Part shown: positions 1 through 10,823 of the stretch, one piece after another
Position numbering within the stretch: the stretch's first letter is position 1
Layout: every line of letters starts with the position of its first letter
Source: Diplocarpon mali
Lineage: Eukaryota; Ascomycota; Leotiomycetes; Helotiales; Drepanopezizaceae
DNA: 64,000 bases
Assembly (NCBI GenBank): GCA_024741835.1
Contig: JAENRP010000156.1
Location: 31,938 to 95,937, forward strand
Direction: 5' to 3'
Notes under the pieces: model-generated
What the model saw: the letters and a program-made list of their open reading frames with translations, nothing else
Databases searched by the model: none
What the model was told of the DNA's origin: nothing
Position numbers and translations under genes: made by a program

Positions 1-420
1 TTTTTTCTTTTTACCTTTAATAATAATATAGCCTTAGTTTAAGCCTTTTAATATATTAGTTTTCTCGCACTTAAGGTCTGCTAGTAATTAATATACTATT
101 ACCTTAACCTATATTGTTTTATATTCTTTATTAATAGTAGTAAGGGCTACTACTTTTATTATTTAAGATATATATAAAGACCTAAGATAGATAGGTCTTA
201 TAATATATATTATATAATTAGCGTAGGATAGAAGGAGGATAAAAGGGCTATCTTTTATATATAAAGATAGCGCGTATTGCTATAGTACTAAATATACCCT
301 ATACTTAGGACTTATTCCTAATATTGTATCTAGGAGAGCCTGCTTATGGTACTTCCTCCTCTTGTTTTTAGGTCTTCCCTTAGGCCTATTCTTGTATTGT
401 CTCCCCTCTGTTTTATACTA
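1..420. repeat. RIP-degraded repeat flank of the TE nest
   Basis: Very AT-rich sequence dominated by TpA steps, with no open frame. Bases 172-417 are a decayed copy of the repeat at 49,088-49,332: nearly every difference is C to T or G to A in this copy. Bases 1-170 have the same composition, but I recognise no domain in them. The block abuts the 5'-truncated gypsy relic that begins at about 421, so it is probably a different element or an unrecognised part of one. Confidence 0.6.
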
Positions 421-3400
421 GTTCTTAATTCTTATAAAACTAGCTTAAAATAGATCATTTATTAAAACAGTTACTTATATTAATAGTAGAGCTAATATTT
501 TCAATATTATTAAAACGTCTTTAGTATACTAGCTTTCTTAAAGACTTAAGGTAAAGTTTATTAAACTGCCTAAACTGATTACCCCTATTAGCTATAATGG
601 CCTTAAGGGAGAAACTATTCGATTCGCTGTCTTACTTACCCTTATAATCGATAGGCGATAAATAAACTTCCCTTTCTTAATCATAAGCTTAAGAGCTACC
701 GACGTTTTAATTAGTAGGAAGTTCCTAAAGTACTATAACTTTAAATAATCCTATAGAAAGGGAAAAAATAGTATCTTTTAGCTTAAGGATATGCCTATTA
801 TCCTTTACTTTAGTCGATATATACTAATTGATCTCTTATAGCTAATAAAACCCCTAATAGCCTAGTAAGACATCGATTATTAAGCAGCTATAATAGATGC
901 TAAGGATAAAGACCTAAGAATGGCCTAAGCCTAGCTCTCGGTACTAGTAAGTAAGAACTCGAATCCTACTCTTAGTCCTAGCTTGCGAGTAAAAACTGCA
1001 AACTTAAATTCTACTCCTAGTCCTAGCCTGCGAATAGCCTCTTGCAAACTTAAGGATAGCAGTTTTTTTAAAGATTTAAAAAGAGATCTAAACTATATAA
1101 AGAAGGCCTTACTAAGAGTACTAGACCTTTTACTCCCTCTTTTAATAAAGAGAACTGCTCCTTTAAAAACAGCTTATTAGATCAGCTTAATTTTAGCCTT
1201 AATAATTGGCGCCCTTTACTACTGCTTTATAACTAAGGTAAGACAAGCTATATAAACTTAAGAACTAGCGCTTAAAGAGTTTATATTTATAAGCTTTATT
1301 TATAATTTAAATTAAGAAATCAATCGCTAAGAATCAGTTAGGCAAGCTGAAATTAGCTCCTTTAGCCTTAGTTCGGCGCTATAAGCTAAGTATAAAAGTA
1401 ATAATAAGCTAATAAACTAGAAGCTCTTGCCTTAGTATACTGAGTTTAAGAACGTCTTTAATTGCTAGGCCTTTGATCAGCTGCTAGAACCTAGATTAGG
1501 GGTAGATTATAAAATTGAGCTAATAGGCGAGAATAACTTAATAATCGAACCCTTTTGCCGCCTTATTAATAAATAGCTCTTAAAGGTCAAGAGCTATATT
1601 CTTAAGAACCTATATAAAGGATTTATTAAAGCTTTGAGTTTCCCTTAAGTAGCCCTAATCCTCTTTATTAAAAAAGCTAATAGCTCTTTACATTTATATA
1701 TCGATTATCGGAAACTGAATGCCCTAATAAAGAAAGATCCCTACCTGATTCTACTTATTAATAAGATGATAGTATATATATTAAAAGCTTATGTTTTTAT
1801 AAAAATCGATATATAATAAGCCTTCTACTATATCTATATATTAGCTGACGCAAAGGACCTAACTATCTTTTATATACGTTATAAGACTTATAAATATAAG
1901 GTTTTACTATTCGAGCTAATAAATAGGCCTACTACCTTTTAAAGGTTTATTAATAATATTCTTCTTAATTACTTCGACGATTTCTACTTTGCTTACTTAG
2001 AAAATATTCTTATCTACTTAGAAAACTCCCTTGATTATAAGATTTATATTAAAAAGATCTTAGGAATTCTTTAATACTATAGCTTATAAGTAGATATTAA
2101 GAAAAGCGAGTTCGGGATTACTAAGACTAGGTTCTTAAGGTTTATTATTAGAGTTTACAAAATTGAGGTAGACTTTAATAAGGTTTTAATTATTTAAAAG
2201 TAGAAATATGCTAAGAATGTATATGGCGTATAAAGCTTTTTAAGGTTTTGTAATTTCTATTAAAGGTTTATTTAAGGCTATAGCTATATTTGCCGACCTT
2301 TAATAGCTCTTATAGGAAATGTTCCTTTTAATTTTAATAATGCTTATAAGGAAGCTTAGGAAGCTTTGCACTTAAGCCTTTAAATAACCTCGATCTTATG
2401 CTACTATTACCTTTAGAAGTAGATAAGGCTTAAGACCGACGCCTTTAATAGAATAGTCGCTGGCGTACTCTCTTAGCTTTAGGAAGACGATAACTACTAC
2501 TTAATTAGGTACTTCTTAAAGACTATAAATAACGCTAAGCTGAATTACCCTATTTATAATAAGGAGCTCTTAGCGATTTTTAAATCGTTTTATTAATATA
2601 AGGCAGAGTTACTTAAGGCTTAGAAAATAGTATATATATATATAGATTATAAAGCCCTTAAGTACTTTATAATAACTAAGGATTTAATAGCCTAGTAGGC
2701 TCGCTAGGCGGAGTTCTTTGCTAATTTCAACTTTCTTATTATATATTGAATAGGTATAACGAATACGCTAGCTGATATACTCTTATATTAAGACTAGGAG
2801 CTGACCCCTTTTAAGGCTAGGAAACGAGCTTTACGCTACTAGCAGCTCTTATCTAACGATAAGCTTTCTATAGAAGTACTTGCTACTAAAGGCAATTCCA
2901 CTCCTAAGCCTGGCCTATAGGTAACTTTAGCGTAGATCAATTCCACTCCTAAGCCCGGCTTACGAGTAACAATTATACTAATCGCGCTAATAGAGGCACC
3001 TGCTAACCTAATATCTAAGGTCGAGTATAATATGGCAAACTACTATATTATTAACGAAGTTATTTAAGCTAATAAGACCTCCTTTAAGTTATAGAAGTTC
3101 CGAGATAAGGCGTAGAGCTATAGCCTTGACTATGAACTTAGCTAAGGCAAACTCTTCTTTTAAGGTAGACTTATTATACTATCTTAACCTTCCGAATTGC
3201 AAATAGCTTTAATTTATTATATATATAAGCAACCTTGCGTTATATATATTAGAATTAGGAAAATAAGACTTCTAATAGGAAGAAAATACTATTAGAAAAG
3301 CCTTAGCAGTAACGTTAGCACTTATATCTAGAACTATTATTATTTAAGAATAAAAGCTTATTATAATAAGACCCCCGGTTTCTTATAACCCTTGCCAATT

Positions 3401-4619
3401 CCCGAATAAGCTTACTAACACTTGATAATGGATTTTATAAAGCTTTCGCTTAACAAACTCGGCTACGACTTTATACTAGTAATAATAGACCGATTGTTAA
3501 AGAAGGTAGTATTAATCCTATACTATAAGACAGTTGATGTAAAAGGCCTTGCAAAGTTATTTTTAATTTATTAGATATGCTATTTTAATATACCTGACTT
3601 AATTCTATTAAATAGAGGCGCCTAATTCGTCTTTGCCTTTTAGAAAGAACTCTATTAGATATTAAGTATAAAGGTTAAGCTAACTATAGCCTATAACCTT
3701 AATATTAATAGCTAAACTAAGATTATAAACTAGTACTTAAAACAACGCCTTAGACTGTTCTACTTATACTATTAAGATAATTAGAATCGTCTCTTGCCTT
3801 TGATAGATATTGCCTAATTGACCTTGCCTTACGAATTGCTAAGGTAAATTTCCTCTTTTTAAGTATTAAATGGCTATAAAGCTCGCTCCTCTTGGAATTT
3901 AATTAACCTAGAGCCTTTATAGATAGTAATTAAGAGAGTAAATTGTAAAATAGCACTTTATATAGCTATTAGAGCTTAAAAAGTAGTCCAATTCGCTTAA
4001 TTATCTCTTTAAGTATAATAGGCTAAAATGAAACGGCTCGCAGACCTCTATTACTAGCCAGTTGATTAGACTATAGGAGATAATATACTAATTAGTATTA
4101 AAAACTAGAAGCTCGATCGGCCGAGCTAAAAGCTCTTCGATAAGTGGTACGGCCTAGTAAAAGTATTAGAAAAGCTAGGAGAAAGCTAGAAGCTATAATT
4201 GCCTGATTTGCTCTATTCGATTTACCCTATTTTCTACTTGCACTTATTGCGTAAATATATTCCCAACCTCTTATTAAAATAAGTTCGGGAACCTCTTGCC
4301 CTAATTAAAGTACTACTAGAATAGGAGAAGTGGGAGATAGAAGTAATAATTGGATCTTATATTTAAGCTCAGAAGCTCGAATATCAGATTAAGTGGAAAG
4401 GAGCTGATAAAGACCTTAAATAGTACCTATGCTCTAATGCTATAACGGCGCTATATGCTATTTAAGATTTCCATTTAAAAAACGTTTAAGCTAAGGGGCT
4501 ACTAAGGGCGCTATTAAGCTGGCTTAGGTTATATAATAATAGAGTTAACGATTATAAGGACCTAGAGGATAATATGCCTATAGATACAATTGCGCAGGCG
4601 CAGTTTTTTAAAGGGGGGG
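421..4619 (+). mobile_element. Ty3/gypsy-like pol relic (chromovirus type), RIP-inactivated
   Basis: Translated piecewise on the + strand, this stretch gives the gypsy pol order. A retropepsin-like region lies at about 540-745. Reverse transcriptase lies at about 1,680-2,100, with a DYRKLN motif near 1,703 and a FIKIDI motif near 1,800. RNase H lies at about 2,430-2,650, the integrase core at about 3,420-3,780, and a chromodomain-like EYQIKWKGADK motif near 4,378. Many in-frame TAG/TAA codons stand where glutamine is expected, and the RT YxDD box reads YLEN (near 1,995), so the catalytic aspartates are gone. No gag is recognisable upstream, so the copy is 5'-truncated or its gag is too decayed to see. 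It ends in a polypurine run (about 4,608-4,620) directly before the LTR. Confidence 0.8.
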
Positions 4620-4883
4620 AGTAGTATTATAGCTATATTATATGCATATTATATAAACGGTTATATTATATATCGAAGTCAAGTGCACGCTAACGCTAAG
4701 ATAGCAAGGTGGCTAGATTATATGCACGCTAGCGAAGCACTTATACTTATTCTGGAGGAGCTCTACTAGAGACTCTCTCTTCTTCTTCATCTTTTCTTCT
4801 TAATTATATAGCGTACCTCTTAAGGTAATATAGTCAGCGTTATTCGATTCTCGCCTTCTGTACGCTCGAGAGCAAGTCGTGAC
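4620..4883 (+). repeat. Probable 3' LTR of the gypsy relic
   Basis: The segment starts right after the polypurine tract TTTTTAAAGGGGGGGA and ends at GTCGTGACAC. The start GTAGTATTATAGC and the terminal ACA fit an LTR whose edges have been altered by RIP. Downstream sequence immediately becomes minus-strand copia-like coding relic, which marks the insertion edge. No 5' LTR lies in the window for comparison, so the exact ends are inferred. Confidence 0.55.
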
Positions 4884-6640
4884 ACTAGGTATAAGGAGAA
4901 CATTTTACAAAAGGAAAGAAACGCTAGCGATATTTATCTTTATTATACTTATCAAATCTATATATAACCTTTTACTACTAACTTTAATAGAGCGCCTTTT
5001 TATTTTAATAAGCGGGCCTTTAAATAGGTAGGGTTTATTAATTATATATGCTATACAATTAGTATTATTATACCAGTTGGATTTAAGGATCTTACGAAGA
5101 TCGGCTTTTAAAATGTAAGCATCTTTATTATAATTATCATTTGAATTATTAGAAGTGGATTTAGGTTTAGATAACCTACTATTATTATTAGAAGTATCTG
5201 CTAAAGTTTTGGCTAAATAGCCTTTTCCTTTGCCTTTCCTTAGTAGTTATAGCCTTTGGTAGGATAAGGGCAGTTTACTTCTTAATATCTACTTTGATTG
5301 CTTTTTAATATTAAAGCTAGCGATTATATTGATCAATTGCCTTCTAACTTTATAATTAGTAATATTATAAGTACTATTATAAAAGTAGTATCCCTAATGA
5401 GCTTAAGGGCTCGTCCTACGCTCCTTCCTCTTCTTAGGCTTATTATTACCTTATAATGTAGTATTTACCGATTTAGAGCGTCCTTTGAGGTCTTGCTTAA
5501 TAGTTTGAAGGAGGTCGATCTTCTTATAGATCTTAAGGTTAGGTTAAACGAGAAGAGATTGTTTTGCAATAGCGAACTTAAAAGGGAGGCTATTAAGTAG
5601 GAAATTAAAAAGCTGAGTTTCCCTAAAAGTTATAGCTATCCTAGGATCTATAGCTCTTACTTTCCTCCTTGCTTTATATAGTATAGACTAAGTAGAGTCT
5701 ATATTTATATCTATATCCTTACTATTTTTATCTTTTTTATATTAAAATAAAGTGATCTATTATAATAGATACTAGGTATTAAAGGCAGTTATATAAGAGT
5801 ATTTTACTTTTAAGGTATCTTATCTTATCTTTGCATTATTATAAACTTAAATAAAATCTTAGTCTTTATCGCTTAAACTTTTATTAATCTTAAGCTTGCA
5901 TTTGGCTAAGGCTAGCCTATACTCCTTCTCCTTTTCCATATTTAAAATCTGCCTTTAGGATTCTTAATTATTATCTACTAAAGCTCTTAGGCTAAGCTTA
6001 TTTAATATATTTAGCAAATCCTTAGTAGTTATATTAGTTATTAAAGTGGAAGTAGACGAATCGGTAGAAGGAGTATAAAAGGCTATTCTTATATATTTAA
6101 TAAGTGTCTTTTAAATTGCTATTTCAATGCCTTTGCTCTTAAAGTAAAGCTCTAAATCGTCGAACTATTATTACTAGTTCTTTTAAGAGAGTTAGAGGTC
6201 TTTAGGTCTAGTGTTTCGATCAGAATCGGAAGCTATTGCTATTTCGAATAGAATTGTATTAAAATCAAATAAATTAAATAGTTAAAGGCACTCCTCCTAT
6301 CGAAAAGTTGAAATAATTAAATAGCGGTATTATAAAAGTATTAAATAGGGAGGAAGTCCTCTTATTAAAAAGGGTTTTTAAGCTATAACGTAGGGAATCA
6401 TACCTCTTACAAAATACAGTAAAGCAAGGAATCATACCTCTTATAGTACCAAAGGGGTTATAAAGCAAGGAATCATACCTTTTGTAATATAGGTTAGCTA
6501 AATAGGGAATTATACCTCCTATTCGCCGATTGCTCGCCTCTTACTATAAGTCTTATTCAACTTCCTATTAATAGTTATAGCGCAAGTGCTTTTTAAAGGA
6601 AGTTAATAATCTATTATCGGTCTATCTAAGGCTTATAACC
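4884..6640 (-). mobile_element. Ty1/copia-like relic A: leader, gag, zinc knuckle, start of protease
   Basis: Read on the minus strand from about 6,250 downward this is a copia-type gag frame interrupted by TAG/TAA in place of glutamine. A former CCHC zinc knuckle sits at about 5,345-5,410; its cysteines now read tyrosine (TGT/TGC to TAT/TAC), as RIP would produce. A copia protease-like segment with NKPYLFKGPLIKIKRRSIKV-like sequence lies at about 5,090-4,990. The frame stops at 4,884, exactly where the gypsy LTR ends, so the gypsy element probably inserted into this copy. Bases 6,270-6,640 are leader sequence with short direct repeats. Confidence 0.7.
6388..6521. repeat. Four short direct repeats in the copia-A leader
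   Basis: The motif GGAATCATACCTCTTA (reverse complement TAAGAGGTATGATTCC) occurs near 6,394, 6,428 and 6,468, with a more diverged fourth copy (GGGAATTATACCTCC) near 6,504. Spacing is about 34-40 bases. The repeats lie between the presumed 5' LTR edge (6,642) and the start of gag. Confidence 0.6.
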
Positions 6641-6795
6641 TATTAAGCTTAAGTGAGTCGGCGCAGTAGGTAAAGGAGGCTTCTAAAGGTCGATAGTCGA
6701 TATATTAGTAAGAGTTAAGGAAGGAAGGTTACCCCTTTCTTCCCTATAGCTATATACGTATCAATATCCTACTGACTAAGCAATAGGGTCACATA
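6630..6795 (-). repeat. Candidate 5' LTR of copia relic A with primer-binding-site edge
   Basis: On the minus strand the LTR would run from TGTGACCCTATTGC (near 6,793) to the edge TAGGTTATAAGCC (6,630-6,642). The same 13-base string (GGCTTATAACCTA on the + strand) recurs at 8,900-8,912, where the equivalent edge of relic B is expected. That recurrence is the main evidence. Both ends remain inferred. Confidence 0.4.
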
Positions 6796-8899
6796 ATAAT
6801 ACATCGGAGTGATAGCTGTATCACCTATCTTAACACATATTAGTAATAGCAGATTAGGTCTTTCTGACTGTTTATAAGCTAGCGTAGCTTAATCGATAGT
6901 ACTAGAGCTTAATATTAAAAGGTCCATTCTTAATAGCAGCTAGGAGAGCATATCCACTTATATAACCAGAGGAGTTAGTAGAAGGCTATTCCTTATTAAT
7001 ATATATATTATTATCAATAGTGCAAATTTCCTTCTTATTAGATAGGAATAGCTTACTATTTCGATAAAAGCCTTTGATTTTATTAAGTTTACCACTTAAG
7101 TATAGGCAGATAGGTGATTAAGGTATATAGAGAGTATTAATTAACTTAAGAATATATACCTTTCTATTGGATTTAAGTGTATTAACTTTGCAAGTGCTAA
7201 TGCCAAGAGATTGAACAGATCTATTAATTATACTTAAAAAGGGTAGATTATCTTAAGTAATATAAGAAGTGAACTTAAAGAGATTATTAGAGATATACTT
7301 ACTAGCACCTATATCGTATAGCCAACGATTCCTCAATTTTAATAAAAAGCAGGAGGTAGAAGAACTGACTCTTGGTCCCGGCCTGCGAGTAGAAATCGGT
7401 CCTAAAGAGGAATCGCCTCCTAGTGAGGAATTGACTCCTAGGCCTAGCTCGCGAGTAAGAATTAGCCCTAGGGTTAATAATAGCATAGTATGCTTAAAGA
7501 GATTATTATCTAACTCTTTATCTTCCTTCTGAATCTTCTTAGAAGGCTTCTTGCCTTTTGGTAATAATAGTAAGGACTTATCGTCCTTGCCTTTAAGGTA
7601 ATAAAATACGTACTTCTTCCTTAAATCCTTCTCCTAGGCCTCTCTTTTCGATTTATTAATTGTAAAGCAATCTTCTGCCTTATAGTATAGCTTTAGTTGC
7701 TTGTAATAAGAATAGAGGAAGTTAGGGGAGTTAGTAGTATTCCTAAAGGTACTCTTCTTTAAGTCTTTAAAACCTCCCTTATTTTCTAACTTCTTATAAT
7801 TAGAAGAATGCAGCTTACCAGCCGATTTATTACCGTATAAGACGGTTCCGTTCATCTTTAAACTTTATAAGGCTCGAGCTTCGTTAGTAATATCTTTAAT
7901 AAGAGCTTTAAGCGTAATCTCTAATTTTCGTCCAGCTGCTATAGCTAAGCGAAGGTTAAAACGTTATCGATCTGCCCAAATAGGCCATCTATTAGAATAG
8001 CTAGTAATAAATATAATAGGGTGCTAGTAAGAGGGAAGGGCAGAGTCGAGAGCTTCTAATTTAGTAATTGAAAGTCTAAAAGCAATAATATAAGCTTTAA
8101 GTGAGTTGAAGTCGTCATATTTAATAGTAATATAGGTCTATATAGCGTTATATTCAAGCACTATTCCAGATCCTTTATACTATTTTTAAAGAGCTTCCTA
8201 TATATCCAAGGCAGATTTATCGCCTTTTATATAAGCTAATAGGCCTAGTTTGCAATTAAGTATAATAGTAAGCTTTATTTAAGATTCCTTAGCTTCCTAT
8301 CTAATCCAATTGTCCCTTTCCTTAAGTGTAATAGAACAGTCCTATAAGTCAACCTTAAGTGGAGCATATATTCTAGCTTTTATATAGAGATGTATAATCA
8401 AGGCGTTTGACTTTGCAAAGTTCAAAACCTTATTCCTCTACTAGCTATAGTCCTCTACGCCTTTAAGCTTTTAAGACTTAGGGAGGCTAAGGGCAGCCGA
8501 AGACAATGATAATATCTTATTTATATATATATATATATATTGAGTTATCAAAAGGAGAAGAAAGAGGAAGAGAAGGAGATAAACTATTAAATTCGAGTTT
8601 AAGGTACTATATATCAGTCCCTTTAAAAATAGGTGATTCAAGCAATAGAGTACTTTTAGCAATTAAGCTGGTAATCTTAGCTATCAGTCCTAATAATTCA
8701 GCTATAGTAACGAATCTTGCGTAAGCTTGGATTATTGCATAGCGCTTTAGAAGAAGAGTAGCCACTATTTTATTATTAAAATGATGCTATTGTATATCGT
8801 TGGTTAAGTAAAACTCAAAAATATCAATCAGCCTTTTCGTTTGTAAAGGAGACTCTAATCAATAGAATTTTGTATCGAATGCTATTCATAAGCATATAG
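6796..8899 (-). mobile_element. Ty1/copia-like relic B: gag, zinc knuckle, protease, integrase
   Basis: Minus-strand conceptual translation gives gag at about 8,460-7,640 and a decayed zinc-knuckle region near 7,700-7,650. A copia protease follows, with the signature RWLYDIGASKYISNN at about 7,335-7,290 (D-x-G-A catalytic box retained apart from T to I). Pre-integrase and integrase-like sequence runs down to about 6,800. In-frame TAA/TAG codons are frequent. The copy is interrupted at about 6,795, where relic A's presumed LTR begins; no reverse transcriptase or RNase H region of relic B is visible. Confidence 0.7.
8509..8542. repeat. AT dinucleotide microsatellite
   Basis: A run of alternating TA of about 25 bases (TTATATATATATATATATAT) lies inside the gag region of copia relic B. 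It is probably a by-product of RIP and replication slippage. Confidence 0.8.
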
Positions 8900-9130
8900 G
8901 GCTTATAACCTATAGCAATAAGGTTCTCTAATAGTGAACTTGATAGTAAACTAGAAGAGGGCACAAAGAAGTATGAGGTGCAAACGACGATATTAGGTGT
9001 CTTGATTTATAAGAGCTCTTTAACTATAAGCTATTTAACAAGGGCTGCCACTAAGTCATATGGCAAGTCATATGACATATCATATGTATAATGTGTCATA
9101 TGACAGATCATGTGACAAACATGTGACGGG
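8900..9130 (-). repeat. Candidate 5' LTR of copia relic B
   Basis: The inner edge carries the same string as relic A (8,900-8,912). Sequence from there to about 9,055 is AT-rich and lacks open frames. A cluster of CATATG/CATGTG palindromic motifs marks 9,056-9,148. On the minus strand a TGTCACATG start near 9,127 would be a suitable TG terminus. The AT bias relaxes just beyond this point, which fits the end of the RIPed repeat. Confidence 0.4.
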
Positions 9131-9148
9131 CATACTTGCAACATATGG

Positions 9149-10402
9149 TTATGGTTTGAATTGTTCTTTTCATAGTTTATAGCGTTGGATTTACATTCTA
9201 TTGATCGTTTGCGATTTGGACTTGTCAGCATCCATATCTTTCAGTGAATTTTTGCCTTGGTTTTGATTCACTATACTTGGTATACGAAAAAGCCCAGTAG
9301 TACAACGGCTGAGTTTGATAGCTTATCAACAGAGGATCCTTAGAAAGCTGCACTTCAATTTTATATAGCTCTTGTGAATCTTAATCATAACTGTTAGAAA
9401 ATCTAGAAGACTTCTCCAAGGTACCTTGAAAGGAGACGACAACTCAATACCTGTACGCGGTTTCTCCTAGAAGCCTGCAGATTTATGAAAGAGTCTATAG
9501 AGACGAGACTGAGTCGATTCGAATATGAAATGATTAAACCCTAAGTCGAATAAAGTCAGAACTTTCGACAGGTTTAATATGAGATTTTCCCATTGCTTCT
9601 TTTATAAATACCCGTTGATTTCGACCTCTACTTGCATAATCTAGCATTATCTAAATGTATACCTATAATTAGATGAAAGGCTTAATAAAAGATACAAAAG
9701 AGAAAGGGCAGATTACATATATCATCTAAGGAAAAGAGTGGAAGGGGGGAAAGAACATCTTTCGAAGCTATATAGTAGAAAGTCTATAAGAGGGGTTATA
9801 ATCAAGAACTACGCTTACTAGTAAGACTCTTAACATAATCAGATAAACAGCCGCTATTATTATAAAGGGCTGATCCTGGAATAGAGAACTTAAGGCGACT
9901 CTGTTCATCAAGGCATCTTTCAGGAATATACTCGCCCGAAACCTAGAGGGGATAACTATGACTAAGGTATAGGCTAGACTCTTATCTAAGTAATAAGGAA
10001 CTATGGGTATAATAGGCTAATAGTAAATCGCAAGGAGTTTCTTGTACTAGTTTTCTCCTTATACTTAATCCGAGTACAGCGTTTGCTAGCTATGCTATAT
10101 AGTTTATAGCTAACATAATATATCAATAGGGAAATTTAAAGAGTAGCTTAGTGAGCTTTATTATGCTACTCCGTTTATTATCTCAATAAATTACACCTCT
10201 ACTATGGAAGGAGCGGCCGAGCTTCAATTCAAACGAGGACACCACGTTGCTAATCCCCCAGAGTGTATCATCAAGGGTGGGTTTCAAAAGGTCTACATTG
10301 TTAAATATAGTCTTGTGGAGTGTTTGTTTGGCCTGTGACGAAAGACAAGGTAAACGAAATCGAGAGTAGGAGATAAATGAACGTCGCTTGGCATTTAGAT
10401 CT
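9149..10402. other. Gene-free transition zone between TE nest and effector-like gene
   Basis: Moderately AT-rich sequence. Composition gradually normalises, with further AT-rich stretches at about 9,640-10,200. I see no long frame with an ATG and no recognisable domain. It may hold the distal promoter of the gene at 10,557. Confidence 0.5.
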
Positions 10403-10412
10403 TATATATAAA
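10403..10412 (+). promoter_or_regulatory. TATA box of the small secreted protein gene
   Basis: TATATATAAA lies 145 bases upstream of the ATG at 10,557. Pyrimidine-rich sequence around 10,450-10,485 (CTACAGTCAACTTACTCTCA) is a plausible transcription start region, typical of highly inducible fungal genes. Confidence 0.5.
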
Positions 10413-10556
10413 CAAGTACACCTAACCTAAGAGGCTTCAGATTCTCTACAGTCAACTTACTCTCACCCCATTCTTGTTCAAACCGTCATTATCTTATGTT
10501 ACCGGCAACTTTGTTAATTACAAAAAATCCAGCTATACTCCTTGCGTTTTATCCAA

Positions 10557-10823
10557 ATGCAATTCTTCGCTTTCTTTACCGCGGCTACTATCCTTGCTAC
10601 AGTTCCCTTGTCCTTGTGTACGTCAGAATGCATGAAATACTCACAAAGCCAGAAGGGCACATGCTCCCTAAATCAAGGGATATTTTGTTCTCCACCAGCA
10701 GAAACAATTTGCCCAGATATATCATTACAACATATTGACAATGGAGCTGTGACACTTAACGCAAAAGCCTGCATAGGAAAAATCGTTGGCGATTCCTGCT
10801 TATTTTCTGCCTGCTGCAATTAA
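10557..10823 (+). CDS. Small secreted cysteine-rich protein (candidate effector)
   Basis: Single-exon frame of 88 residues from ATG 10,557; codons 5' of it in the same frame have no ATG. Residues 1 to about 20 form a signal peptide with a hydrophobic core (MQFFAFFTAATILATVPLSL). The rest has cysteines at 25, 36, 44, 52, 72, 81, 86 and 87 (plus C21 at the predicted cleavage border), enough for four disulfides, and ends in SACCN. There is no membrane anchor or GPI signal after the signal peptide. I recognise no named family, and the spacing is not the hydrophobin pattern. A TATA box precedes it, and a RIPed transposon nest ends about 1.4 kb upstream, a common setting for fungal effectors. Secretion is a strong inference; a role in host interaction is speculation from size, cysteines and location. 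Confidence 0.7.
   Translation: MQFFAFFTAATILATVPLSLCTSECMKYSQSQKGTCSLNQGIFCSPPAETICPDISLQHIDNGAVTLNAKACIGKIVGDSCLFSACCN

Noticed and set aside
9031..9231. Minus-strand frame with HMICHMTHYTYDMSYD-like sequence
   Set aside because: The His/Met/Tyr pattern is simply the CATATG palindrome cluster read as codons.
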